A stretch of DNA of 22,021 bases, from contig CAZLNO010000070.1 of the NCBI GenBank assembly GCA_964561005.1, forward strand, positions 1 to 22,021. Direction: 5' to 3'. Below are positions 14,285 through 20,701 of the stretch, in pieces. The translations under genes were made by a program, and so were the position numbers. Position 1 is the first letter of the stretch; each line of letters opens with the position of its first letter. This stretch comes from CAZLNO01 sp964561005. GTDB taxonomy: Bacteria > Pseudomonadota > Alphaproteobacteria > Kiloniellales > Rhodovibrionaceae. The notes under the pieces are model-generated. The model was not told the DNA's origin. It did not search any database and was given only the letters and a program-made list of their open reading frames with translations.

Positions 14285-15418
14285 GTGCGCGACGTTCTGG
14301 TGTGTGGGGCCGGTGGCTTCATCGGGAGCCACCTGGTCCGGCGGCTGAAGCGGGAGGGCCAGCGGGTGCGCGGGGTCGACCTGCAACACCCCCGGTTTTC
14401 GCCCAGCCCGGCGGACGATTTCGTGATCGGCGACCTGCGCGATCCCCAGGTCTGCCGTGGGGTCGTCGATCGGGCCTTCGACGAGGTGTATCACCTGGCC
14501 GCGGACATGGGCGGCGCCGGCTATGTCTTCACCGGCGAGAACGACGCCGCCATCCTGGGAAACTCCGCGCGTATCACCATCAACCTGCTGGAGGCGTGCG
14601 CCGTCCAGGGGGTTGGGCGCGTGCTCTATGCCTCCTCGGCCTGCGTCTATCCGGAGGACAGACAGCAAGACCCCGAGCGGCCGGACTGCCGCGAGGACAC
14701 CGCCTACCCCGCCCGGCCCGACAGTGCCTACGGCTGGGAAAAGCTGTTCGGCGAGCAGCTCTGCCAGGCGCATGCCCGGAACCACGGGCTGCGGCTGCGC
14801 ATCGCCCGCTATCACAACGTCTTCGGCCCGGAGGGCGCGTGGAACGACGGGCGCGAGAAGGCGCCGGCGGCCCTCTGCCGCAAGATCGCCGAGGCGCCCG
14901 AGGGCGGCGCCATCGAGATCTGGGGCGACGGCCGGCAGACCCGCTCCTTCCTGTACATCGACGAGGCGCTGGACGGCACGCTGCGGCTGATGCGCTCCGA
15001 GGTGGCGGAGCCGCTGAACATCGGCTCGGACGAGATGGTCGCGATCGACGAGCTGGCGGACATGATCGCCGACATCGCGGGCAAGACGGTGATCAAGCGC
15101 CACGTGCCCGGCCCGACGGGGGTGCGGGGCCGCTGCTCCGACAACAGCCGCATCGCCGAGCGCCTGGGCTGGCGGCCGCGGGCGCCGCTGCGCGAGGGTC
15201 TGCGCCGCACCTATCCCTGGGTCGCCGCGCAGGTCGAAGCGCCGCGGGCTTCCCGCGCCGACGGCGACAGATCCGTATCCCCGGCAGGGCCGTCAACCGC
15301 GCAGCTCGCTGCCCAGGATCATCAGCGTCAGGAAGATGTCCACCCGCTCCCCGTCGGCCGCCAGGGGGAAGATGATACGCTCCAGCTCCCGGTAAGCCGG
15401 CACGCTCTTGATCAGTGA
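14285..15418 (+). CDS. GDP-mannose 3,5-epimerase homologue (extended SDR)
   Basis: Closely follows plant GDP-mannose 3,5-epimerase (GME), which turns GDP-D-mannose into GDP-L-galactose and GDP-L-gulose. NAD motif VCGAGGFIGSHL (6-17); HLAADMGGAGY (70-80); ASSACVYPED (116-125). Catalytic residues match Arabidopsis GME in identity and spacing: Cys120 (C145), Tyr149 and Lys153 in YGWEK (Y174, K178), and Lys192 in REKAPAA (K217). IEIWGDGRQTRSF (210-222), NIGSDEMV and GPTGVRGRCSDN are further GME signatures. The start is GTG 14285, with GGAGG nine bases upstream. The enzyme core should end near residue 318 (TYPWVAAQVE); the last ~60 residues are a low-complexity, polar tail. The final 42 codons are antisense to the convergent PAS gene, so the native stop may have been lost. 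It stands alone, without mannose-activating genes nearby. The product is likely a rare sugar for a surface glycan or small molecule. Confidence 0.92.
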   Translation: MRDVLVCGAGGFIGSHLVRRLKREGQRVRGVDLQHPRFSPSPADDFVIGDLRDPQVCRGVVDRAFDEVYHLAADMGGAGYVFTGENDAAILGNSARITINLLEACAVQGVGRVLYASSACVYPEDRQQDPERPDCREDTAYPARPDSAYGWEKLFGEQLCQAHARNHGLRLRIARYHNVFGPEGAWNDGREKAPAALCRKIAEAPEGGAIEIWGDGRQTRSFLYIDEALDGTLRLMRSEVAEPLNIGSDEMVAIDELADMIADIAGKTVIKRHVPGPTGVRGRCSDNSRIAERLGWRPRAPLREGLRRTYPWVAAQVEAPRASRADGDRSVSPAGPSTAQLAAQDHQRQEDVHPLPVGRQGEDDTLQLPVSRHALDQ

Positions 15419-15865
15419 GCGCCCCGCGCGAAAGGAGGGCAGCCGCGTGGCCATGACATGACGGTAGTTGCCCAGCACGTCGCGCGCTGCCTCGCCGAAG
15501 AGGTCGCGATAGGTGACCCCCGTCGGGTCGCGCCCGAAGATCGGCCGCGTCGCCGTGCCGGCCAGACGCACGCGCAGATCGTGGCCCGAATCGAGAACGT
15601 CCAGGAGCAGCACATACTTCAGCAGGCGCGGCACCGCCACGGGATCAAAATGCTGCCGCCCCGGCAAGGTCCGCTCCGTCGGTGTGATATCCCGCCAATA
15701 CGTGTAGCCATGAACAAGATCCGGATTCGCCGTGAGTGCTTCCAGCTCTCTCACGGACCGGATATCGACCGCGTCGCCGAAGGTGATCTTGGCATCGTCT
15801 GTGTATTTCACCTGGGGACCGGGCTTGTCCTGGTCATCGAGAGACACGGCGCACCTGTCGCGCAA
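15293..15865 (-). CDS. PAS_5-type PAS domain protein
   Basis: A 184-190-residue cytoplasmic protein with a single PAS_5 (PF07310-like) domain, abundant in Rhodospirillales-type bacteria. The diagnostic run is YTYWRDI (54-60), LPGRQHFDPVAVPRLLKYVLLLDVLD (67-92), LRVRLAGTATRPIFGRDPTGVTYRDLF (97-123) and a C-terminal beta segment RIIFPLAADGERVDIFLTLMIL. There is no attached kinase, cyclase or other output domain, so it probably signals through a partner or acts as a stand-alone sensor; the ligand is unknown. The start is uncertain: TTG 15865 or GTG 15847, neither with a strong ribosome binding site. An AT-rich segment upstream contains a TATGAT -10 candidate. The last 126 bases overlap the convergent epimerase gene. 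The tRNA-Arg gene lies upstream on the same strand. Confidence 0.85.
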   Translation of the reverse strand: MRDRCAVSLDDQDKPGPQVKYTDDAKITFGDAVDIRSVRELEALTANPDLVHGYTYWRDITPTERTLPGRQHFDPVAVPRLLKYVLLLDVLDSGHDLRVRLAGTATRPIFGRDPTGVTYRDLFGEAARDVLGNYRHVMATRLPSFRAGRSLIKSVPAYRELERIIFPLAADGERVDIFLTLMILGSELRG

Positions 15866-15909
15866 GCGGAGAAGTCTCTTCAGGGATACGAATTCCGCAC
15901 CTGCCCATA

Positions 15910-15915
15910 ATCATA
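15910..15915 (-). promoter_or_regulatory. Candidate -10 (TATGAT) for the PAS_5 gene
   Basis: The minus strand reads TATGAT in the most AT-rich patch of this region (about 15905-15945), 45-63 bases before the candidate start codons. Five of six bases match the -10 consensus. No convincing -35 at 16-18 bases. Confidence 0.3.
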
Positions 15916-16012
15916 AACTTTAACATGCAATAACATAACCGTGCCCGCAAGGCCGATACCGGCCTGCAGCGCGGCGCCCGGCGGACGAGGCCGGGAAGCA
16001 AAACAAGGTTTT

Positions 16013-16089
<77 letters not shown>

Positions 16090-16157
16090 CCAAGGCCGTT
16101 GCGCGCCGCAGATATAGCACGTTGGCCGGCGCGAGGCCACGCGGCGGTGCTCAAGCC

Positions 16158-16697
16158 TCAATCGAAGAGGTTGGCCAGGCGGCCGATCGGCATATGGTAG
16201 TAAAGCGTCGCCATCTCGGCACCGGGGTTGTCGTCGCCGATGCCGGCGTTGGAGACGTGGCCGAAGGCGACGCCCAGGCGCGAGCGGTCGTCGAAGCGGT
16301 AGGCGACCTCGAGCTGCGAGCGGAACTCCACCGTCGCGCCGAGGTCCTTGCCGTCGCCGGGCTCGTAGCCGCCGACGCCGGTACTCCCGGTCACCACGAT
16401 CCGCCGGCCGAAGTACAGGTCCAGCAGGATGCCGCCGCCGCCCCAGAGGCCGCCCTCGCTGGTCAGCTCGATGCCGGCCCAGGGCTTGAACCAGAAAAAG
16501 CGCTCGCCGTGACGATACTCGAAGCGCAGATCGGCGGCCGCGTCGTCCTCGTCGTCCGCGACGTTGAAGGCCCCGGCGCCGATCGAGAAATAGGCCGGGT
16601 CCCCGTTATCCGCCACCGACTCCTGCGCCGCCGCCGGCGTCGCCAGCCAGGCCAGTCCTGTCAGCAGGGCCGCCGCCCATCCCGTTGTCCGCCGCAA
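16158..16697 (-). CDS. pagL: Acyloxyacyl hydrolase, PagL-type lipid A 3-O-deacylase
   Basis: Outer-membrane beta-barrel esterase expected to remove the 3-linked acyl chain of lipid A. Counting from TTG 16697, it has 179 residues with a textbook signal peptide (RRTTGWAAALLTGLAWLA, then TPAAA-QE). Alternating amphipathic strands follow. The PagL active-site block FGHVSNAGIGDDNPGAE carries His147, Ser149, Asn150 and Glu161; the His-x-Ser-Asn arrangement and the 12-residue Ser-to-Glu spacing equal those of Pseudomonas PagL (H126, S128, N129, E140). The TTG is preferred because GAGGGGG sits six bases upstream and the signal peptide begins there; an ATG at 16745 would place 16 charged residues in front. 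The C-terminal Phe-Asp (LANLFD) is near but not exactly the usual terminal aromatic. The gene lies between tRNA-Arg and prolyl aminopeptidase, apparently on its own transcript. Confidence 0.9.
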   Translation of the reverse strand: MRRTTGWAAALLTGLAWLATPAAAQESVADNGDPAYFSIGAGAFNVADDEDDAAADLRFEYRHGERFFWFKPWAGIELTSEGGLWGGGGILLDLYFGRRIVVTGSTGVGGYEPGDGKDLGATVEFRSQLEVAYRFDDRSRLGVAFGHVSNAGIGDDNPGAEMATLYYHMPIGRLANLFD

Positions 16698-16756
16698 GAA
16701 TTGCCCCCTCGCTGCCCTGCGTTCCACCGGCCGTCCGCCCCGCATCTTAGCGGCCC

Positions 16757-16773
16757 GCTTGCGGCACGCAAGC
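16757..16773 (-). terminator. Perfect 7-bp hairpin after prolyl aminopeptidase gene
   Basis: GCTTGCG (16757-16763) and CGCAAGC (16767-16773) pair perfectly around a three-base loop, beginning 10 bases past the pip stop codon. There is no T-run, so this may be a 3' stabilising structure instead of an intrinsic terminator. It also lies just upstream of the PagL-type gene. Confidence 0.4.
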
Positions 16774-16782
16774 GCCAGGCGA

Positions 16783-17739
16783 TCACGTCCAGCTCTTGAA
16801 GCGCTCGGTGGCGTCCAGCAGGGCGCGGCGGATGCCGGGCTCCATCGCCGAGTGGCCGGCGTCCGGCACCACGGTGTAGTGGGCGCGCGGCCAGGCCTTG
16901 TGCAGCTCGTGCGCGCTGGCGGCCGGGCAGACCACGTCGTAGCGGCCCTGCACGATGATGCCGGGAATGTCGCGGATGGCGTCGATGTCGGCGAGGAGCT
17001 GGTTCTCCGCCAGGAAGACGTCGTTGGCGAAGTAGTGCGCCTCCAGCCGCGCCAGGCCCAGCGCCATGCGGTCCTCGCCGAAGGCGGCCACGGTCTCCGG
17101 GCTGGGCAGCAGGGTGGAGCAGGCGCCCTCGTAGGTGGACCAGGCGCGCGCGGCCGGCAGGTGCACCTGCGGGTCCGCGTCCATCAGGCGGCGGTGATAG
17201 GCGCCCAGCAGGTCGTCCCGCTCGCCCTCGGGGATGAAGCCGGCAAAGCGCTCCCAGGCCTCGGGGAAGATCGTGCGCATGCCATGGAGGAACCAGTCGA
17301 TCTCGTGCCGCCGGCAGAGGAAGATGCCGCGCAGGATCAGGCCCTGGACCCGCTCGGGGTGCGCCTCGGCGTAGGCCAGGGCCAGGGTCGAGCCCCAGGA
17401 GCCGCCGAAGACGATCCAGCGCTCGATTCCAAGGTGCCGGCGCAACGCCTCGATGTCGTCGATCAGGTGCGGCGTGGTGTTCGCCGCCGTCTCCGCCAGC
17501 GGGCGGGAGCGGCCGGCGCCGCGCTGGTCGAAGACGACGATGCGATAGTGCGCGGGGTCGAAGAAGCGCCGGTGGTCCGCCGAGGCGCCCGCGCCGGGAC
17601 CGCCGTGCAGGAAGACGATGGGCTGACCCTCGGGGTTCCCCGCCTCCTCCCAGTAGATTTCATGCCGGTCGTCGACCGCGAGCATCCCGCTGCGGGTCAC
17701 GCCGATGGGCGGAAAGAGGTCGCGTTGGTGACGGGTCAT
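16783..17739 (-). CDS. pip: Prolyl aminopeptidase (proline iminopeptidase)
   Basis: Alpha/beta-hydrolase that releases N-terminal proline from peptides in the cytoplasm (MEROPS S33). From ATG 17739 it has 318 residues, standard length. Family motifs: DLFPPIG leader, YWEEAGNPEGQPIVFLHGGPGAG with the HGGPG oxyanion turn (45-49), FDQRGAGRS (70-78), nucleophile elbow GGSWGSTLAL with Ser114, IIVQGRYDVVCP with Asp268, and DAGHSA with His296. The cap-domain helices lie between about 140 and 250. The chosen start has AGGGAG just upstream and matches the family N-terminus; the frame extends 18 codons further without homology. It is divergent from the SNase-like gene across 73 bp. Confidence 0.96.
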   Translation of the reverse strand: MTRHQRDLFPPIGVTRSGMLAVDDRHEIYWEEAGNPEGQPIVFLHGGPGAGASADHRRFFDPAHYRIVVFDQRGAGRSRPLAETAANTTPHLIDDIEALRRHLGIERWIVFGGSWGSTLALAYAEAHPERVQGLILRGIFLCRRHEIDWFLHGMRTIFPEAWERFAGFIPEGERDDLLGAYHRRLMDADPQVHLPAARAWSTYEGACSTLLPSPETVAAFGEDRMALGLARLEAHYFANDVFLAENQLLADIDAIRDIPGIIVQGRYDVVCPAASAHELHKAWPRAHYTVVPDAGHSAMEPGIRRALLDATERFKSWT

Positions 17740-17812
17740 GCCGGCTCCCTGGTGGCTCGCCACTGCATAGCGCATACGCCCGCCCGTCGTCACGTGCTAG
17801 CCTCGCCCGGCC

Positions 17813-18610
17813 ATGGGTCGCACGTTCGCATGCCTGCTCGCGATGCTGCTGACCGCCTCCGCCGCCCGCCCGGCGGACGCGCCGCCGCCCGAACTGCCGG
17901 CGCCGCTGCGCGCCCAGGACAAGGGCCGCGTGGCGGCGGTGGAAAGCGGCGACACCCTGACGCTGGCCGACGGGGGGACGGTGCGTCTGGCCGGCGTGCG
18001 GGCGCCGGCGCGCCCTCTGGGCCGTCCGAAATCGCGGGGCTGGCCGCTGGCGAGGCAGGCCCGCGAGGCGCTGCGGCGGCTTGTCCTGGGCGCGGAGGTG
18101 GTGCTGGCGCGCGACGGTCCGCGCATCGACCGCCACGGCCGCACGCTGGCGCAGGTGTTCCGCCGCGACGGCGCCTGGGTGCAGGCGGCGCTGCTGCGCC
18201 GGGGCCTGGCGCGCGTCGACGGCTTTCCCGGCGCGTCCGGGGTCGCGGCCGCGCTGCTGGACGCGGAAGCCGCGGCGCGACGCGCCGGCCGGGGCCTGTG
18301 GGCGCATCCGCGCTACCGCGTGCGCACCAATCGCGAAGCCCACGACGCGGTGGGCAGCTTCCAGCTCGTGCGCGGCCGGGTGCGCGACGTCGCGGTGGTG
18401 CGTGGACGCGCCTATCTGAACTTCGGCGACGACTGGCGCGAGGACTTCACCATCACCCTGGCGCCAAAGGCGCGGCGGCGCTTCGAATCGGCGGGCCTCG
18501 ACGTTGAGTCCTACGAGGGCCGGGTCGTGCGCGTGCGCGGCTGGATCGAGTCCTACAACGGCCCCATGATCGAGGTGACGCATCCGGAGCAGATCGAGGT
18601 GCTGCGATGA
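17813..18610 (+). CDS. SNase-like (thermonuclease-fold) exported protein lacking acidic catalytic residues
   Basis: A 265-residue protein with a signal peptide (ACLLAMLLTASAARPADA). Residues ~36-168 follow staphylococcal nuclease: VAAVESGDTLTL (40-51, Asp47 = SNase D21), VRLAGVRAPA (57-66), DRHGRTLAQVF (106-116, Arg110 = R87) and AALLRRGLARV. In active SNases the second block reads RLxxxDxPE; here Arg58 (R35) remains, but D40 is Arg63 and the general base E43 is Ala66. Normal Ca-dependent nuclease chemistry is therefore unlikely. A C-terminal domain (about 180-265) has LNFGDDWREDFTITL and VVRVRGWIESYNGPMIEVTHPEQIE, resembling an OB-like segment found attached to this alphaproteobacterial branch. 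The stop overlaps the start of the M48 peptidase gene (ATGA), indicating coupled translation. It may bind rather than cut nucleic acid or another ligand. Confidence 0.88.
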   Translation: MGRTFACLLAMLLTASAARPADAPPPELPAPLRAQDKGRVAAVESGDTLTLADGGTVRLAGVRAPARPLGRPKSRGWPLARQAREALRRLVLGAEVVLARDGPRIDRHGRTLAQVFRRDGAWVQAALLRRGLARVDGFPGASGVAAALLDAEAAARRAGRGLWAHPRYRVRTNREAHDAVGSFQLVRGRVRDVAVVRGRAYLNFGDDWREDFTITLAPKARRRFESAGLDVESYEGRVVRVRGWIESYNGPMIEVTHPEQIEVLR

Positions 18611-20166
18611 TGGGACAGGCTTGGCGGCGCGGTGCGGCGGTCGTGATGACCGCCTTGGTGGTTGCGGCCCTGGCCGGCTGCGCCCGCGCGCCGGCCACCG
18701 GCGAGCCGATCTTCACCGGCGGCATGACCGAGACGCAGGAAAAGCGCCTGGGCGCCGAGCAGCACCCCAAGCTGGTCAAGGCCTTCGGCGGCGAATACGA
18801 CGATGGCGAGGTCCAGCCCTATGTCCGGGAGCTGGGCATGCAGCTCGCCCGGACCTCGGAGCTGCCGGGCCTGGACTGGACCTTCACCGTGCTCGACACG
18901 CCGATGGTCAACGCCTTCGCCCTGCCCGGCGGGTACATCCACGTCACCCGCGGCCTGGTCGCGCTGGCCGACAACGAGGCGCAGCTTGCCGGCGTGCTGG
19001 CGCACGAGATCGGCCACGTCACCGCCCGCCACAGCGCCGAGCGCTACGGCAGCCAGATCCTGGCCGGCATCGCGGGCATCGCCACCGGCATCCTGCTGGG
19101 CGGCGAGGCGGCGCAGGCGATGGGCTCGCTGTCCCAGGTGGCGCTCAGCAGCTACTCGCGCGGCCAGGAGTTCGAGGCCGACACCCTGGGCGTGCGCTAC
19201 CTGGCGCGCGCCGGCTACGACCCGGAGGCGATGGCCGCCTTCCTGGGCAAGATGCAGGCGGAGGCCCGGCTGGAGGCGACGCTGCGCGGCCGGCCGGAAT
19301 CCGCCAACCGGTTCAACATCCTGCAGACCCACCCACGCACCGTCGATCGCGTCAAGGAGGCCGTCGCCGCCGCGGGCGGCCGCGTGGTCGCCGAGCCGCG
19401 CCTCGGCCGCGAGGCCTATCTGGCGAAGCTGGACGGCATGACCTACGGCTACAGCGCCGAGGAAGGCTTCGTGCGCGACCGGAGTTTCGCCCATCCCAAG
19501 CTGCGCTTCGCCTTCGAGGTGCCGCCGGGTTTCCGCCTGGTCAACAGCACCCGGCAGGTGGCGGCTTTCGGGCCGGAGGACTCCCTCGTCATCTTCGACC
19601 GCGCCACCGAGGGCGCGCGCGCCGACGTCCTCGAATACATGACGCGTACCTGGGCCGCGCGCACCCGCCTGTCGCAGGTGGAGCGCATCACGGTCAACGG
19701 CATGGACGCGGCCGCCGGACGCACCCAGGTGCGCACGCGCGAGGGCCGGCGGGACCTGCGGCTGGTGGCGATCCGCTACGATCCGGAGACGATCTACCGC
19801 TTCCTCTTCCTCACGCCGCCGGCGATGACCGAGCGGCTGAACGAGGATCTGCGCCGCACCACCTACAGCTTCCGCAAGGTGAGCGCCGAGGAAGCGGCGT
19901 CCCTGGAACCGCTGCGCCTGGTCGTCCACACCGTCCAGTCCGGCGAGACCCAGGAAAGCCTGGCCGAGCAGATGCCGTTCGCGGAGTTCCGTCTGGAGCG
20001 CTTCCGCGTGCTGAACGACCTGTCGCCCGAGGACAGCCTGACGCCGGGGCAGAAGGTGAAGCTGGTGGTGGGGTGGGAGGGTCACGTCCAGCGGCCAGTG
20101 CGCCGGGTTTCATCGATTGTGGCGTGCGGGACGCGTCGAACCGGCTGCATGGCCGGAAACGCATGA
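18607..20166 (+). CDS. M48 family metallopeptidase lipoprotein with C-terminal LysM domain (BepA/YfgC-like)
   Basis: A 519-residue zinc peptidase predicted to sit in the periplasm as a lipoprotein; related BepA-type proteins proof-read outer-membrane protein assembly. Signal peptide with lipobox LAGC (22-25, lipidated Cys25). Peptidase core: NAFALPGGYIHVTRGL (102-117), zinc motif HEIGH (133-137), RGQEFEADTLGVRY (185-198) with the third-ligand Glu, and THPRT (241-245), whose His242 corresponds to the regulatory His of BepA. A middle domain (about 290-425) precedes a LysM-like segment VHTVQSGETQESLAEQMPF...LTPGQKVKLVV (440-488), which should bind peptidoglycan. The last ~30 residues (Arg/Cys-containing, after VVGWEG) look unlike the family and end inside a palindrome. 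The ATG at 18607 overlaps the SNase-like stop. Confidence 0.94.
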   Translation: MMGQAWRRGAAVVMTALVVAALAGCARAPATGEPIFTGGMTETQEKRLGAEQHPKLVKAFGGEYDDGEVQPYVRELGMQLARTSELPGLDWTFTVLDTPMVNAFALPGGYIHVTRGLVALADNEAQLAGVLAHEIGHVTARHSAERYGSQILAGIAGIATGILLGGEAAQAMGSLSQVALSSYSRGQEFEADTLGVRYLARAGYDPEAMAAFLGKMQAEARLEATLRGRPESANRFNILQTHPRTVDRVKEAVAAAGGRVVAEPRLGREAYLAKLDGMTYGYSAEEGFVRDRSFAHPKLRFAFEVPPGFRLVNSTRQVAAFGPEDSLVIFDRATEGARADVLEYMTRTWAARTRLSQVERITVNGMDAAAGRTQVRTREGRRDLRLVAIRYDPETIYRFLFLTPPAMTERLNEDLRRTTYSFRKVSAEEAASLEPLRLVVHTVQSGETQESLAEQMPFAEFRLERFRVLNDLSPEDSLTPGQKVKLVVGWEGHVQRPVRRVSSIVACGTRRTGCMAGNA

Positions 20167-20424
20167 TGCATCATCGGCGAGCGGGATCGGCATGGCCCTC
20201 AAGTTCCTGGCCTTTCCCGGCTTCACGCGGGACAGCACACCACCGCGGCCGGCGCGCGGGTCCCGCCCGTGGACTGCCTGGACAGCGCCTCACCGCGGAA
20301 AATTGAACGCGGCCCCCCTTGCACGGCGAGGATCGCATCTACCACTCGTAGGAAACAGTCTCAGGCGGCGGCCGGGAGGCAGGGGCGAAATACGCAACAC
20401 CAGCCAATAAGCGGGAAGGGCCTG
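20167..20424. other. Gene-free stretch before the palindromic element
   Basis: I can support no gene here. Composition is less GC-rich and lacks the codon-position bias of the neighbours. A short open frame beginning near 20192 (MALKFLAFPGF...) loses coding character after about a dozen residues and could be the remnant of a lost gene. A 12-bp perfect palindrome ATGATGCATCAT (20163-20174) overlaps the end of the peptidase gene. Confidence 0.4.
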
Positions 20425-20551
20425 GTCTCATACCGCCCGACGTTTGAACGGACTCGTCCTTCGACAAGCTCAGGACGAGGCCCTCATGCTGAGCTTGTCG
20501 AAGCATGAGGCCATACAGATGTACGATTTCATTCGTCGGGCGGTATCAGAC
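20425..20551. repeat. Nested palindromic intergenic element (REP/MITE-like)
   Basis: Outer inverted ends: 20425-20442 and 20534-20551 match at 17 of 18 positions (core ATACCGCCCGACG, perfect over 13). Inside lies a two-hairpin unit: CTCGTCC (20453-20459) pairs with GGACGAG (20473-20479), and CTCATGC (20483-20489) with GCATGAG (20503-20509). The hairpin loops, TTCGACAAGCTCA (20460-20472) and TGAGCTTGTCGAA (20490-20502), are themselves perfect reverse complements. The unit can thus fold either as two hairpins or as one large stem. The inner sequence is of a kind seen as a dispersed intergenic repeat in alphaproteobacteria. No target duplication is evident. Confidence 0.75.
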
Positions 20552-20701
20552 GGACATACGCACAGTGAAACCCAGTCTTGATTCTTCGCAAAGCCCGCAA
20601 CGGCACTCTCGGGCATGGTTACAAAAACAGCGCAGCACAGCCGACGTTGCGCGAGCGACGGGCGGCGTGGGCAAGGCTGGCTTAACGAAAGGAGAAAGCT
20701 G

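Noticed and set aside
15977..15995. CCCGGC/GCCGGG hairpin downstream of tRNA-Arg as its terminator
   Set aside because: A short stem with no T-run on the minus strand; such G/C stems are frequent by chance here.
20117..20410. 97-codon plus-strand frame after the M48 peptidase gene
   Set aside because: It overlaps the peptidase end, lacks a ribosome binding site at its start, and shows no codon-position bias or motif; at most a gene fragment.
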